The translations under genes and the position numbers were made by a program. The notes beneath the pieces are model-generated. The model saw only the letters and a program-made list of their open reading frames with translations. It ran no database searches and had not been told where the DNA came from. From Shewanella sp. CG12_big_fil_rev_8_21_14_0_65_47_15 (GTDB taxonomy: Bacteria > Pseudomonadota > Gammaproteobacteria > Enterobacterales > Shewanellaceae), in assembly GCF_002783505.1 (NCBI RefSeq), contig NZ_PFGL01000030.1:1-43462 (forward strand): a stretch of 43,462 bases of DNA, written 5' to 3'. This document shows, piece by piece, positions 9,355 to 16,337 of the stretch. How positions within the stretch are numbered: position 1 is the first letter of the stretch; each line of letters opens with the position of its first letter.

Positions 9355-11340
9355 ATGAGTCAATTTCCCAATGTCAAACACAGATACCCACTCAACACTG
9401 CAGTGATCACTGCATATAATGGTATCTGTACAATACTATTAATTACCTTGATGTTTGGCCTAAGTGGTTGCCAGAGTACAGGTGCCCCGGCGGCGAAAGC
9501 GCCGCTAGTATTGGCTGACCAGCCCGATATTCCTAATGGTCAGGTACGGATTTATATCTTCAAAGAAAAACCCATACTCTTTGGTTCCGAAGCTTGGAAC
9601 TTAGAAGTCGAGGATGAGAAATTGGGCCTGTTGGCTGACGATACCTACAATATTCTTCACCTCTGGCCGGGGGAGTTCACTGTGCACTTAAAAAGTGTGA
9701 GTGGGGATTATCATGATAACCGCTGGAGCCGAATAAACATTCATCCGAATGAGGTGGGTAAAACATATTATCTTGAGTTAAGTCCATATTTGAACTTAAT
9801 CGAAAATAACTGGTTAAATACTGAAAATGGAAAGTTAGAGATTAGTCGTCGTCATCTAACCCACCCACCAGTCAGCATAGCTAATGCTAACTTAACTCAT
9901 CGCTATCCAAAAAAAGTAATAGGAGCCGCCGATGACCAAGGGTTGCTGCATGGCCCTGGCGTTGCGTTCTTTGAGGAGGGAGACATTAATGATGGTAAAC
10001 TAACTGCCACCTTTGAACACGGCAATGCCACTGAAGGAGTGTATGAATATCCTGATGGCCGCCGCTTCGAAGGCAAATTGGAGCATAATTCCCCTGAATC
10101 AGGTACGCTAAGCTATGCCAATGGCGAACAATACATAGGTCCCCTGAGCTATATTGGTGAACCCGACGGTGATGGACAATGCATTGTTCAGGGCGTTAGT
10201 TCTGCCTGCCGGTGGAGCTGGGGCAAAAATCTGACCAATGCGCCCAAGCCACAGCCGAACCCAGATGATATAGGTTTTTCAAATAACAAACGGGCTCGCG
10301 AGGCTATCTCAAACTTCAAACTAATTGATGCCTATATGGTTGAACAATACCAAGATTGCCGAAGTGTAAGCCGTGACATTATTAAAATGCAGCAATCTGC
10401 TAGAGTGGGCCGTGACGAAATTGACGAAGCCATGAACGACCTTGAAAAAGAGCTCGAGAGATTGGTCAAGCGTGCGAAGCAGATGGGGAAAGCAAGGGAT
10501 GAGTTGCTTATGGTGGTCGAGTTGGCTCAGCAGCAACCTAACACTATTAACCCTAAACAACTTAAAGATATAAACAACTTGATTGAGGAAAAAGCCAATA
10601 CGGCCAGCAATAGAATAAAAAATTGTCCTAAAGGCGTGGATAATGCACTGACCAGCATAAATGAAACCATATCCAAACATGAACTCGAAGAACAAGCATG
10701 GCAACAGAGGCAAGCTGCAAACTTCCCAAGTCAGCCTCAGGAAGATTTCGCTTTAAAACTGTTAAAACAACAGCAAACGATGTTGGCAAGTACCCAGCAA
10801 CAACTAGATAAGCAGCGGCAGGCGCAGCAGCAAGCTGATGTGTTGCAAGCTCAGCAACAAGTGCGTACACAGTCGCCGCCAAATCCAACTAAGTCTGCAG
10901 CAGTGACTACACTCCCAGCAAAAATATCATCTAATTCTAATGAGATTAAAGCACAATCTACAAGCGACACGGCAAGCGTTAACAAAGAATCGTCAAACAC
11001 TAAACCTATGGCTGATTACCTAGAAGCCATCGCTTATTGTGTCGAGTTTAAGTCAGGTGGCTGGAAGTGTGATGGACCTATACAAAAGGAGAGTGCCAAA
11101 AGCGATAGCCTCAATGAAAGCTTGGGTTATGTAGGATGCCGCTCACCTCGCTCTTATACTAATTTTATCGCTAGTGGTGGCGCTGAAAAAACACAAGGAG
11201 CGGTTTATTACTGTGGATATGGACTGTGGAGCTTTGAACGGGACATTAGCCAGTCTATGAGCCTCCCCGGCAACATTCTTAATCAACGACAGACTTATCA
11301 ATGCGAAGAGAGTTCGATTCATCGCTGCCCTAGATCTTAA
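9355..11340 (+). CDS. Predicted multidomain lipoprotein with MORN-like repeats and coiled coil
   Basis: A 661-residue protein with no family name that I can give as a whole. The N-terminal hydrophobic segment ends in a lipobox (LSGC, Cys39), so it is probably a lipoprotein. Residues about 60-140 (VRIYIFKEKP..., LGLLADDTYNILHLWPGEF) resemble DUF2846-type lipoprotein domains. Residues about 210-290 contain MORN-like units (YEYPDGRRFEGKL, LSYANGEQYIGPL). Residues about 310-510 are strongly charged and Gln-rich and look like a coiled coil (DEAMNDLEKELERLVKRAKQ; QQQLDKQRQAQQQADVLQ). A C-terminal part with spaced cysteines follows. GAGGG is 6 nt before the ATG. It is monocistronic with its own candidate promoter. 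A structural or cell-envelope role is a guess. Confidence 0.75.
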   Translation: MSQFPNVKHRYPLNTAVITAYNGICTILLITLMFGLSGCQSTGAPAAKAPLVLADQPDIPNGQVRIYIFKEKPILFGSEAWNLEVEDEKLGLLADDTYNILHLWPGEFTVHLKSVSGDYHDNRWSRINIHPNEVGKTYYLELSPYLNLIENNWLNTENGKLEISRRHLTHPPVSIANANLTHRYPKKVIGAADDQGLLHGPGVAFFEEGDINDGKLTATFEHGNATEGVYEYPDGRRFEGKLEHNSPESGTLSYANGEQYIGPLSYIGEPDGDGQCIVQGVSSACRWSWGKNLTNAPKPQPNPDDIGFSNNKRAREAISNFKLIDAYMVEQYQDCRSVSRDIIKMQQSARVGRDEIDEAMNDLEKELERLVKRAKQMGKARDELLMVVELAQQQPNTINPKQLKDINNLIEEKANTASNRIKNCPKGVDNALTSINETISKHELEEQAWQQRQAANFPSQPQEDFALKLLKQQQTMLASTQQQLDKQRQAQQQADVLQAQQQVRTQSPPNPTKSAAVTTLPAKISSNSNEIKAQSTSDTASVNKESSNTKPMADYLEAIAYCVEFKSGGWKCDGPIQKESAKSDSLNESLGYVGCRSPRSYTNFIASGGAEKTQGAVYYCGYGLWSFERDISQSMSLPGNILNQRQTYQCEESSIHRCPRS

Positions 11341-12322
11341 CGACGGTTGCGGAATAGGGGAAAAGACCAGACATGGATGTCCGACTAGTTTTTTGGGTGA
11401 TCATTCATGAGGGTCGACGGCGGCATCTGTTGCAAATGTATGTGAATGAGCATCCATGCCGCCAACGGTCACTTCCATGCAAGTGTTTAATCTCGTTAAT
11501 CCTTGAGTATATCTGTCGCTCAATTTAAGAATGGGTGTTTTGGTAGTGCTGTGCGTTTTATGCTGGTGGCCAATCGGTTTATTATGGGATCTCCGAAGCG
11601 TTACGTTTCGATTTGCATAGGCCACAAGTGTAGCGGCTGCTCAGGCGCCGCAGGGCTATGGATTTTCAAACTTCGTTTGAGTTTTTGACTTATGAGTTTT
11701 GGTATCTCATGGCTGAGCAATCCAAGGCTTAAACTTTTTTAAAGAAAAATCAAAGTCGTGGGGCTTCACCCCCTGATTTTTGATAACGAGTCGACCAAGG
11801 AGGACTGCTCGTTCTATCAAAAACGTCCATGTTAAATAGCCAGCTCGATATCCATATCTCGCGCTCAAAGCGGCCGAAGGCCTTCGCCCTTGGATGCTCC
11901 CTTGCCGAACAACGTCCATGTCTAACTGCCAGTTCGCCATCCCTGGCTCTCGTTCGAAACGCTGCTACGCAGCACTCACCCTAGCGAAGTTACATGCATT
12001 AGTTACCTGTCTCATACTCCAATAAAAATTACCTAACGGCTCAGATGGCGCATCCATGTGCCCCCGAGCCTGCGCCATCATCCATGATGTCGCCATGGCC
12101 CCACTCAAACAACTAAGAGCTATCTGCGTATTTCGACAACTTCGCAGGGGAAGGTGAATCTCTGTGATTTTAGTTTGGTCGGTTAGTCATTCAAAGCAAT
12201 AAGGGTTGTGGGTATCGAGCCTTTTATGAAATATGTAGATGACACAGTTAATTACCGCTAATTCTTTGTTGATATTTGGTCATATAGCCCTCATTCTGTC
12301 TATGGTTATAATCATCATATGT
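11341..12322. other. Gene-free repeat-rich accessory DNA
   Basis: About 1 kb with no convincing gene. Short frames such as the minus-strand one at 11401-11625 lie over repeat-like DNA with no ribosome-binding site. It contains the left copy of a dispersed repeat (11660-12162), including a small hairpin TCAAAC-TTC-GTTTGA near 11665. It also contains a block shared with 3397-3465. A perfect TATAAT at 12307-12312 could be the -10 of the toxin-antitoxin operon, although no good -35 is visible. Confidence 0.6.
11660..12162 (+). repeat. Left arm of imperfect inverted repeat flanking the TA/Beta module
   Basis: Four blocks here reappear, inverted and in mirrored order, at 15230-15505: CAAACTTCGTTTG (about 11665); a block of about 70 bp from ATCAAAGTCGTGGG to GGACTGCTCGT (about 11746-11815); CGAAGTT..ATGCATTAGTTA (11987-12007); and CAACTTCGCAGGGG.AGGTGAA (about 12139-12161). 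The left arm is longer because a segment of about 150 bp, matching the repeat at 3397-3465, lies between the second and third blocks. Confidence 0.7.
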
Positions 12323-12339
12323 GTTCCATAATGTGGAAC
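12323..12339. promoter_or_regulatory. Operator-like palindrome 1 (toxin-antitoxin operon)
   Basis: GTTCCATAATGTGGAAC is an inverted repeat with GTTCC/GGAAC arms (7 of 8 pairs complementary around the centre). It lies 11 bp after a consensus TATAAT. A HigA-type protein binding here would block transcription. The site is a prediction. Confidence 0.6.
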
Positions 12340-12372
12340 ATTGTTGATTTTTAATTTGATTGGTGCAATAGT

Positions 12373-12389
12373 GTTCCCAAATGGAGAAC
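12373..12389. promoter_or_regulatory. Operator-like palindrome 2, overlapping the toxin ribosome-binding site
   Basis: GTTCCCAAATGGAGAAC is a second, less perfect copy of the first palindrome, exactly 50 bp further on and again preceded by GT. Its GGAG (12383-12386) is also the likely Shine-Dalgarno of the toxin gene, 7 nt before the ATG at 12394. Confidence 0.6.
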
Positions 12390-12393
12390 CTTG

Positions 12394-12657
12394 ATGCGTT
12401 TGATAGGTATAAAGAAGCTCAACGCCATTAAAGGTGTCAATGATGAAATTGATACTTGGATTTCAGCTTGGGTGGCAGAGATTATCCATGCGAGTTGGAA
12501 AGGTGATATGGAATTGATAGATGCGTTTCCAAGAGTTGAGCTCGTGGACAATTTTTCTTATATATTTCCTGTTTTTAATCATGACCATATAAGCATCAAA
12601 GTCACTTTCTGTTTTAACGGAGGTATAGCTGTGATTCATGAAGTGATAAGCAAATGA
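12394..12657 (+). CDS. HigB-family toxin, predicted mRNA interferase (divergent)
   Basis: An 87-residue protein resembling the HigB toxin family (RelE fold, ribosome-dependent mRNA cleavage). The MRLIGIKKLN start, the W..W...I..ASWK segment and the late V.FNHDHISIKVTF..NGGIAVI strand pattern fit. It ends ...HEVISK and lacks the usual C-terminal GTHxxYD motif, so activity is uncertain. The ATG at 12394 is chosen over the adjacent TTG (12391) because GGAG lies 7 nt upstream of it. Its TGA overlaps the antitoxin ATG by 4 nt, implying translational coupling. The gene is AT-rich relative to its neighbours. Calling it a toxin rests mainly on the HigA-type partner that follows. Confidence 0.65.
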   Translation: MRLIGIKKLNAIKGVNDEIDTWISAWVAEIIHASWKGDMELIDAFPRVELVDNFSYIFPVFNHDHISIKVTFCFNGGIAVIHEVISK

Positions 12658-13883
12658 GTAAGTTTCAACCAAGAGTAATTAGGACTCAGGACCAATATCA
12701 AGAGTATATGTCCGAAGTTGAGTCTTTAATTGTACAAAAATTAACACCAGGTTCCGATGATGCCGAAAGATTGGAATTGTTGACAGTTCTTATTGAAAGC
12801 TATGAGTCTTCTAACTATGCGATAGAGCCAGTTAATCCCATTGATGCTATTAAATTTAGAATGGCAGAGAAAGGCTTAAAGCAAGTTGATTTAGCTCCAT
12901 ATTTTGGAACTAAAAGCCGAGTTTCTGAAGTGCTTTCAGGCAAACGAGCTTTGACGGTACCAATGATTAAAGCTTTGTCTGTAGGCTTAGGCATTGCTTC
13001 ACAAACATTGTTGGGGCTAGATAGTGATGATAGAGCGCTCACTGAAAATTCATCTAAAATGGAGTTTAATTGGTCAAAATTTCCGATCAAAGAGATGCTA
13101 TCAAGAGGTTGGATTGAGGATGCAGGAGCTAAGGTAAAAAAGAACGTTGAAGAACAAGTAAAAGACTTTATTAGTAGTTTAGGAGAAGCGACCGCGACAG
13201 CTTCTTTTAAAAGAACTCTATCTGGTGATGCTTATTCGCCACTTAGCCAGTACAAGCTTTATGCTTGGGTTGCAAGGGTTATACAGAAAGCTAGAAGTCG
13301 GAATTTAGAATATCCATTTGATGCAAGTATTTTGGGAAAAGAGTTTTTAAAGGATTTAGCGCATTTAAGTTGGTCTGAATATGGCCCTTTGCTCGCTGTA
13401 GAATTCTTAGAGAAGCATGGTATTTGTGTTGTTATTGAGCCCGCGCTAAAAGGTACTTCTGTTGATGGCGCTGCATTAAAAGATGCTGATGGGAGACCTA
13501 TTGTTGCACTTTCTTTACGGCAAGATAGATTAGACAATTTTTGGTTTACCTTGCTGCATGAGGTAGTGCATATCTGGAAGCATGTCGACCTCGATAAAAC
13601 GTTTGTGGATGATTTAGAAAATCATACAGAGAGTAAAGATAAGCTAGAAGCGGAAGCTAATCGATATGCCCGAGATACTTTTATCCCTAGAGTTGTTTGG
13701 AAGCGGAGTAAAGCTTATTTAAATCCGAGTAGTGCAAATATCGATGCCCTATCTAAAGAGTTGAATATCCATCCGGCCATCATAGCAGGAAGGTTGAGAC
13801 GAGAATCTGGCAAATATAATCAGTTTTCTGACTTGGTTGGTTATGGGGAGGTTAGAAAGCACTTCCCTTCTAAATACTGGTAA
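12654..13883 (+). CDS. HigA-type antitoxin fused to an ImmA/IrrE metallopeptidase domain
   Basis: A 409-residue two-part protein. Residues 1-120 look like a complete HigA antitoxin: an IRTQDQYQEYMSEVESL helix region, then an Xre-type helix-turn-helix (about 62-118; IDAIKFRMAEKGLKQVDLAP and SRVSEVLSGKRALT). After a linker of about 130 residues, residues about 250-370 form an ImmA/IrrE (M78) zinc-peptidase domain with HEVVH at 302-306 and the downstream acidic ELxAEAN-type segment (E332/E334) expected to complete the metal site. ImmA and IrrE cleave repressors in other bacteria. Here the peptidase is joined to the DNA-binding antitoxin. It overlaps the toxin gene by 4 nt and lies 12 bp before the Beta gene. 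Autoregulation through the two upstream palindromes is likely. Confidence 0.85.
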   Translation: MSKFQPRVIRTQDQYQEYMSEVESLIVQKLTPGSDDAERLELLTVLIESYESSNYAIEPVNPIDAIKFRMAEKGLKQVDLAPYFGTKSRVSEVLSGKRALTVPMIKALSVGLGIASQTLLGLDSDDRALTENSSKMEFNWSKFPIKEMLSRGWIEDAGAKVKKNVEEQVKDFISSLGEATATASFKRTLSGDAYSPLSQYKLYAWVARVIQKARSRNLEYPFDASILGKEFLKDLAHLSWSEYGPLLAVEFLEKHGICVVIEPALKGTSVDGAALKDADGRPIVALSLRQDRLDNFWFTLLHEVVHIWKHVDLDKTFVDDLENHTESKDKLEAEANRYARDTFIPRVVWKRSKAYLNPSSANIDALSKELNIHPAIIAGRLRRESGKYNQFSDLVGYGEVRKHFPSKYW

Positions 13884-13895
13884 GTGAGGTGAGTT

Positions 13896-15050
13896 ATGAC
13901 TCCTAAGTACGTTCCTATTTTGAAAGCGAAGAAAGGTGAATTCGATGCATACAAGAATTTACCTCACGCAGTTCAGTTGAATACGCTGCCAGTATTTGAG
14001 CTGCCAACATTAACAAACAAAATGTTAGAAACTACGTACTTGGGGGTTAGTAATCCACGGGAGCTATTTATCAATAAATGTGCTTTAGGACTTAGCTCTT
14101 CTATTTCAGTGCCAACTATCGGGGTGGATATTCACTCATGGTCGCCAGACTCTGCAATTGAAAATGGGGAACATGTATTGTCTGTATTCATTAGTTGTCT
14201 TTCCACTAAAGGATGTGAGGTTTTACCTGTAATAGGATATGACCGGTGGGAAGATGAAGAATATTCAACAGTATTACAGCTCCTTGCTCAGTCAAAGGAT
14301 CGATTTATCCTTCGTCTAGATTCTTACGCCTTTGAAGATATGGTCGAAGAGGAACTGTTTTTAGAAACTATAGAAAATATCGTTTCTTTAATGGGATTAG
14401 ATACTCGTAAGTGTTCAGTGATTCTCGACTTTGGGGATGTTTCAAAAGATTCGATAGTTGATATTCAAGAGCAGGTGGATACTGCATTGTCACTTCTTAA
14501 GGATTATCAGTTTAGCTTTATCTCTATTGCTGGCTGCTCAATTACTTCTGATATTAATGGAATGGTGCCCAAGACAAATTCTACAGGGCTTGTAGTAAGA
14601 AAAGAGTTCAAAGTGTGGAAGTCAGTACGATCATTTAACCCTGATGTGAAATTTGTGTTTGGAGACTATGGTATAGCCAACCCAAATGTGGGTGATGAGA
14701 CGATAGCACCAGATGCAAACGGCAAAATTAGATACACAATATCAGATAGTTACTTTGTTGTTCGTGGATACTCAAGAAGGCAAGGCGATAAAGGCGCTCA
14801 GATGCATGGATTATGTCAGTCTCTAATTAGTTCGGGCTATTTCTGCGGGGTAGATTTTAGCTGGGGAGATATGATGATTGAGCAATGTGCAAACTATGGA
14901 AAGGTTAAGGGAAAGGTTTTTGTCGGGAATCCGACTAGTTGGGTGGCAATTGATACAACCCATCATATGACATATGTTACACAAGAAGTAGTTGAATTTG
15001 AAAATGTTATCTATGCTACTCATCACCTTCGAGATGCTGTTCATAATTAA
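13896..15050 (+). CDS. Beta-family protein (PF14350-like), function unknown
   Basis: A 384-residue protein recognised by its opening MTPKYVPILKAKKGEFDAYKNL and the general layout of the phage T4 'beta' family. Alternating strand-like segments (VLPVIGYD, RFILRLDSYAF, CSVILDFGDV, FSFISIAGCS, FVFGDYGIANP, YFVVRGYS) spaced by helices suggest a TIM-barrel-like fold. That is my inference. No known catalytic motif is evident. It follows the HigA-ImmA gene by 12 bp (GAGGTGAG before the ATG), so it belongs to the same operon. Its last codons (A-V-H-N-stop) lie inside a sequence nearly identical to an IS256-type end, so the C terminus may have been altered by an insertion. Confidence 0.75.
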   Translation: MTPKYVPILKAKKGEFDAYKNLPHAVQLNTLPVFELPTLTNKMLETTYLGVSNPRELFINKCALGLSSSISVPTIGVDIHSWSPDSAIENGEHVLSVFISCLSTKGCEVLPVIGYDRWEDEEYSTVLQLLAQSKDRFILRLDSYAFEDMVEEELFLETIENIVSLMGLDTRKCSVILDFGDVSKDSIVDIQEQVDTALSLLKDYQFSFISIAGCSITSDINGMVPKTNSTGLVVRKEFKVWKSVRSFNPDVKFVFGDYGIANPNVGDETIAPDANGKIRYTISDSYFVVRGYSRRQGDKGAQMHGLCQSLISSGYFCGVDFSWGDMMIEQCANYGKVKGKVFVGNPTSWVAIDTTHHMTYVTQEVVEFENVIYATHHLRDAVHN

Positions 15051-15078
15051 GTGTCAGATTAATTTTACAGATTGATAT
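15036..15078 (+). mobile_element. Solitary IS256-type insertion-sequence end (remnant)
   Basis: Thirty-eight of 43 bases match the IS end at 43405-43447, beginning GCTGTTCATAATT and continuing GTGTCAG.TTAATTT.ACAGAT.GATAT. Similarity starts abruptly at the first G in both places. No transposase or opposite end follows, so this is a truncated remnant. Confidence 0.6.
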
Positions 15079-15524
15079 AAAGATTTCATCAGCTATTCAT
15101 TCTTAAAGTTTCCATGATAGAGAGAAGACAAAGGTTACAGGGGCACCAATCTCTTCGGAGTTGCCGCAGCAAAAAGATAGGACAGGCAAAGCTCTTTTGG
15201 GATAAACAGCCGACACCGAGATTACAGTAGTTCACCTCCCCCTGCGAAGTTGCTGAAGGGCGTTGAAGAAAATAGCGTGATGCAGACAGGACGTCTGCGT
15301 AGCTTTCGGGGGGAAGGGACGCCCCATCGGAAGCGTTAGCGATTTTCGAATAAGCACGAAGCCACTAACTAATGCATAAAACTTCGATAGGGGCGTCTTG
15401 GAGAATCCAAGGAGGATAGGACGAGCAGTCCTCCTTGGTCGACTCTTTATTAAAAAATCAGGGGTTGAAGACCCACGACTTTGATCCAAACGAAGTTTGG
15501 AAAGCTTTAAATTCGATCAACGCG
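15079..15524. other. Gene-free region between the Beta gene and fre
   Basis: No gene is supported here. It holds the right arm of the inverted repeat (15230-15505), with the hairpin CCAAAC-GAA-GTTTGG near 15490 ending about 25 bp before the fre stop codon. The stretch 15100-15220 shows nothing I recognise. Confidence 0.5.
15230..15505 (-). repeat. Right arm of imperfect inverted repeat flanking the TA/Beta module
   Basis: The inverted counterpart of 11660-12162: CACCTCCCCCTGCGAAGTTG (about 15233-15252), AACTAATGCAT..AACTTCG (about 15367-15386), ACGAGCAGTCCTCCTTGGTC through CCCACGACTTTGAT (about 15421-15485) and CCAAACGAAGTTTGG (about 15486-15500). The blocks are in mirrored order. Confidence 0.7.
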
Positions 15525-16223
15525 TTATTTGATAAACGCGAACGCATCTCCGTAGAGATGTGCTTCCTCAACACCAATCTCGCGAAAGATTTCCCGTGCT
15601 GCACCCACCATATCGAAGCGGCCGGCGATATAGATGTCGTAGCCATTTAAGCTGACAAAATCCTGTTTGATTTGGGCTAATAGATTGGCAGTTTTACCCT
15701 GCCAATTAGCCGGGGCTTCTTCGATAACGGGGACGAAGTGTAGCCAAGGGTGGGCGTCGTGCCACTGCCGGGCGATGGCTTCAAAGTACATGGCATCTTG
15801 GGTGCGACAACCCCAATAGAGTGTGGTTTCAACCTGTTGGCCGAGGGCGATTTGTTGCTCGACGATACTCTTAATGTAAGAGAAACCAGTGCCGCCGGCG
15901 ATTAACAGGCGAGGGCGAATACTCTCGTTACGTAGGTAGGCTTCGCCGCCTGGGGCTTCGATGTCGATATGGCTGCTGGTTTTTAAACGCTCGACCACTT
16001 GCATTGGGTAGCTTTCGCTGACGGCGGCGCCAATGTGTAATTCAATAAACTCGGCATTGGGCGCTGACGCGATAGAGAAGGGGCGTTTATCTTTTTCACC
16101 CATAACAACACATAAGTATTGTCCCGCTTGAAAATCGAAGGCGGTTTCTGGCTTTAACAACACTCGATAAACGGCATCGTTAAATGGGCTAACTTTCTCT
16201 ATCTTACAGCGTATGGTTTTCAT
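15525..16223 (-). CDS. fre: NAD(P)H-flavin reductase
   Basis: A 232-residue flavin reductase (Fre/LuxG family), which reduces free FMN or FAD with NAD(P)H. The FAD/ferredoxin-reductase N-terminal barrel contains RPFSIASAP near residue 52. The nucleotide-binding half has LIAGGTGFSYIKSI and YWGCR. The C terminus contains DIYIAGRFDMVG. The ATG at 16223 is preferred to the adjacent in-frame TTG because AAGGAAG precedes it. Length matches E. coli Fre (233). It sits 114 bp downstream of ubiD in the same direction, a common gammaproteobacterial pair; the two were historically linked to ubiquinone synthesis. Confidence 0.93.
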   Translation of the reverse strand: MKTIRCKIEKVSPFNDAVYRVLLKPETAFDFQAGQYLCVVMGEKDKRPFSIASAPNAEFIELHIGAAVSESYPMQVVERLKTSSHIDIEAPGGEAYLRNESIRPRLLIAGGTGFSYIKSIVEQQIALGQQVETTLYWGCRTQDAMYFEAIARQWHDAHPWLHFVPVIEEAPANWQGKTANLLAQIKQDFVSLNGYDIYIAGRFDMVGAAREIFREIGVEEAHLYGDAFAFIK

Positions 16224-16337
16224 CAAACTTCCTTTGCACCTTTTATCAACGTTATGTGTCTAGGTGTCGCTTTAGCGGCCAATTATTGGCCTATTCTCTT
16301 GGCTTAAGTGGGTACTTGAGTATGTGCTTAAGCTGAA

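Noticed and set aside
11401..11625. 74-residue minus-strand protein
   Set aside because: It lies in repeat-like DNA, has no ribosome-binding site and shows no recognisable domain.
12200..12320. Shared TGAGGGCTATAT stretch with the region before 9355 as an element boundary
   Set aside because: About 13 bp match in inverted orientation, and the similarity does not extend on either side. Chance or a minor motif is equally likely.
11660..15505. Integron cassette or attC sites around the toxin-antitoxin module
   Set aside because: The flanking repeats are long, oppositely oriented and lack paired core sites with the GTTRRRY pattern.
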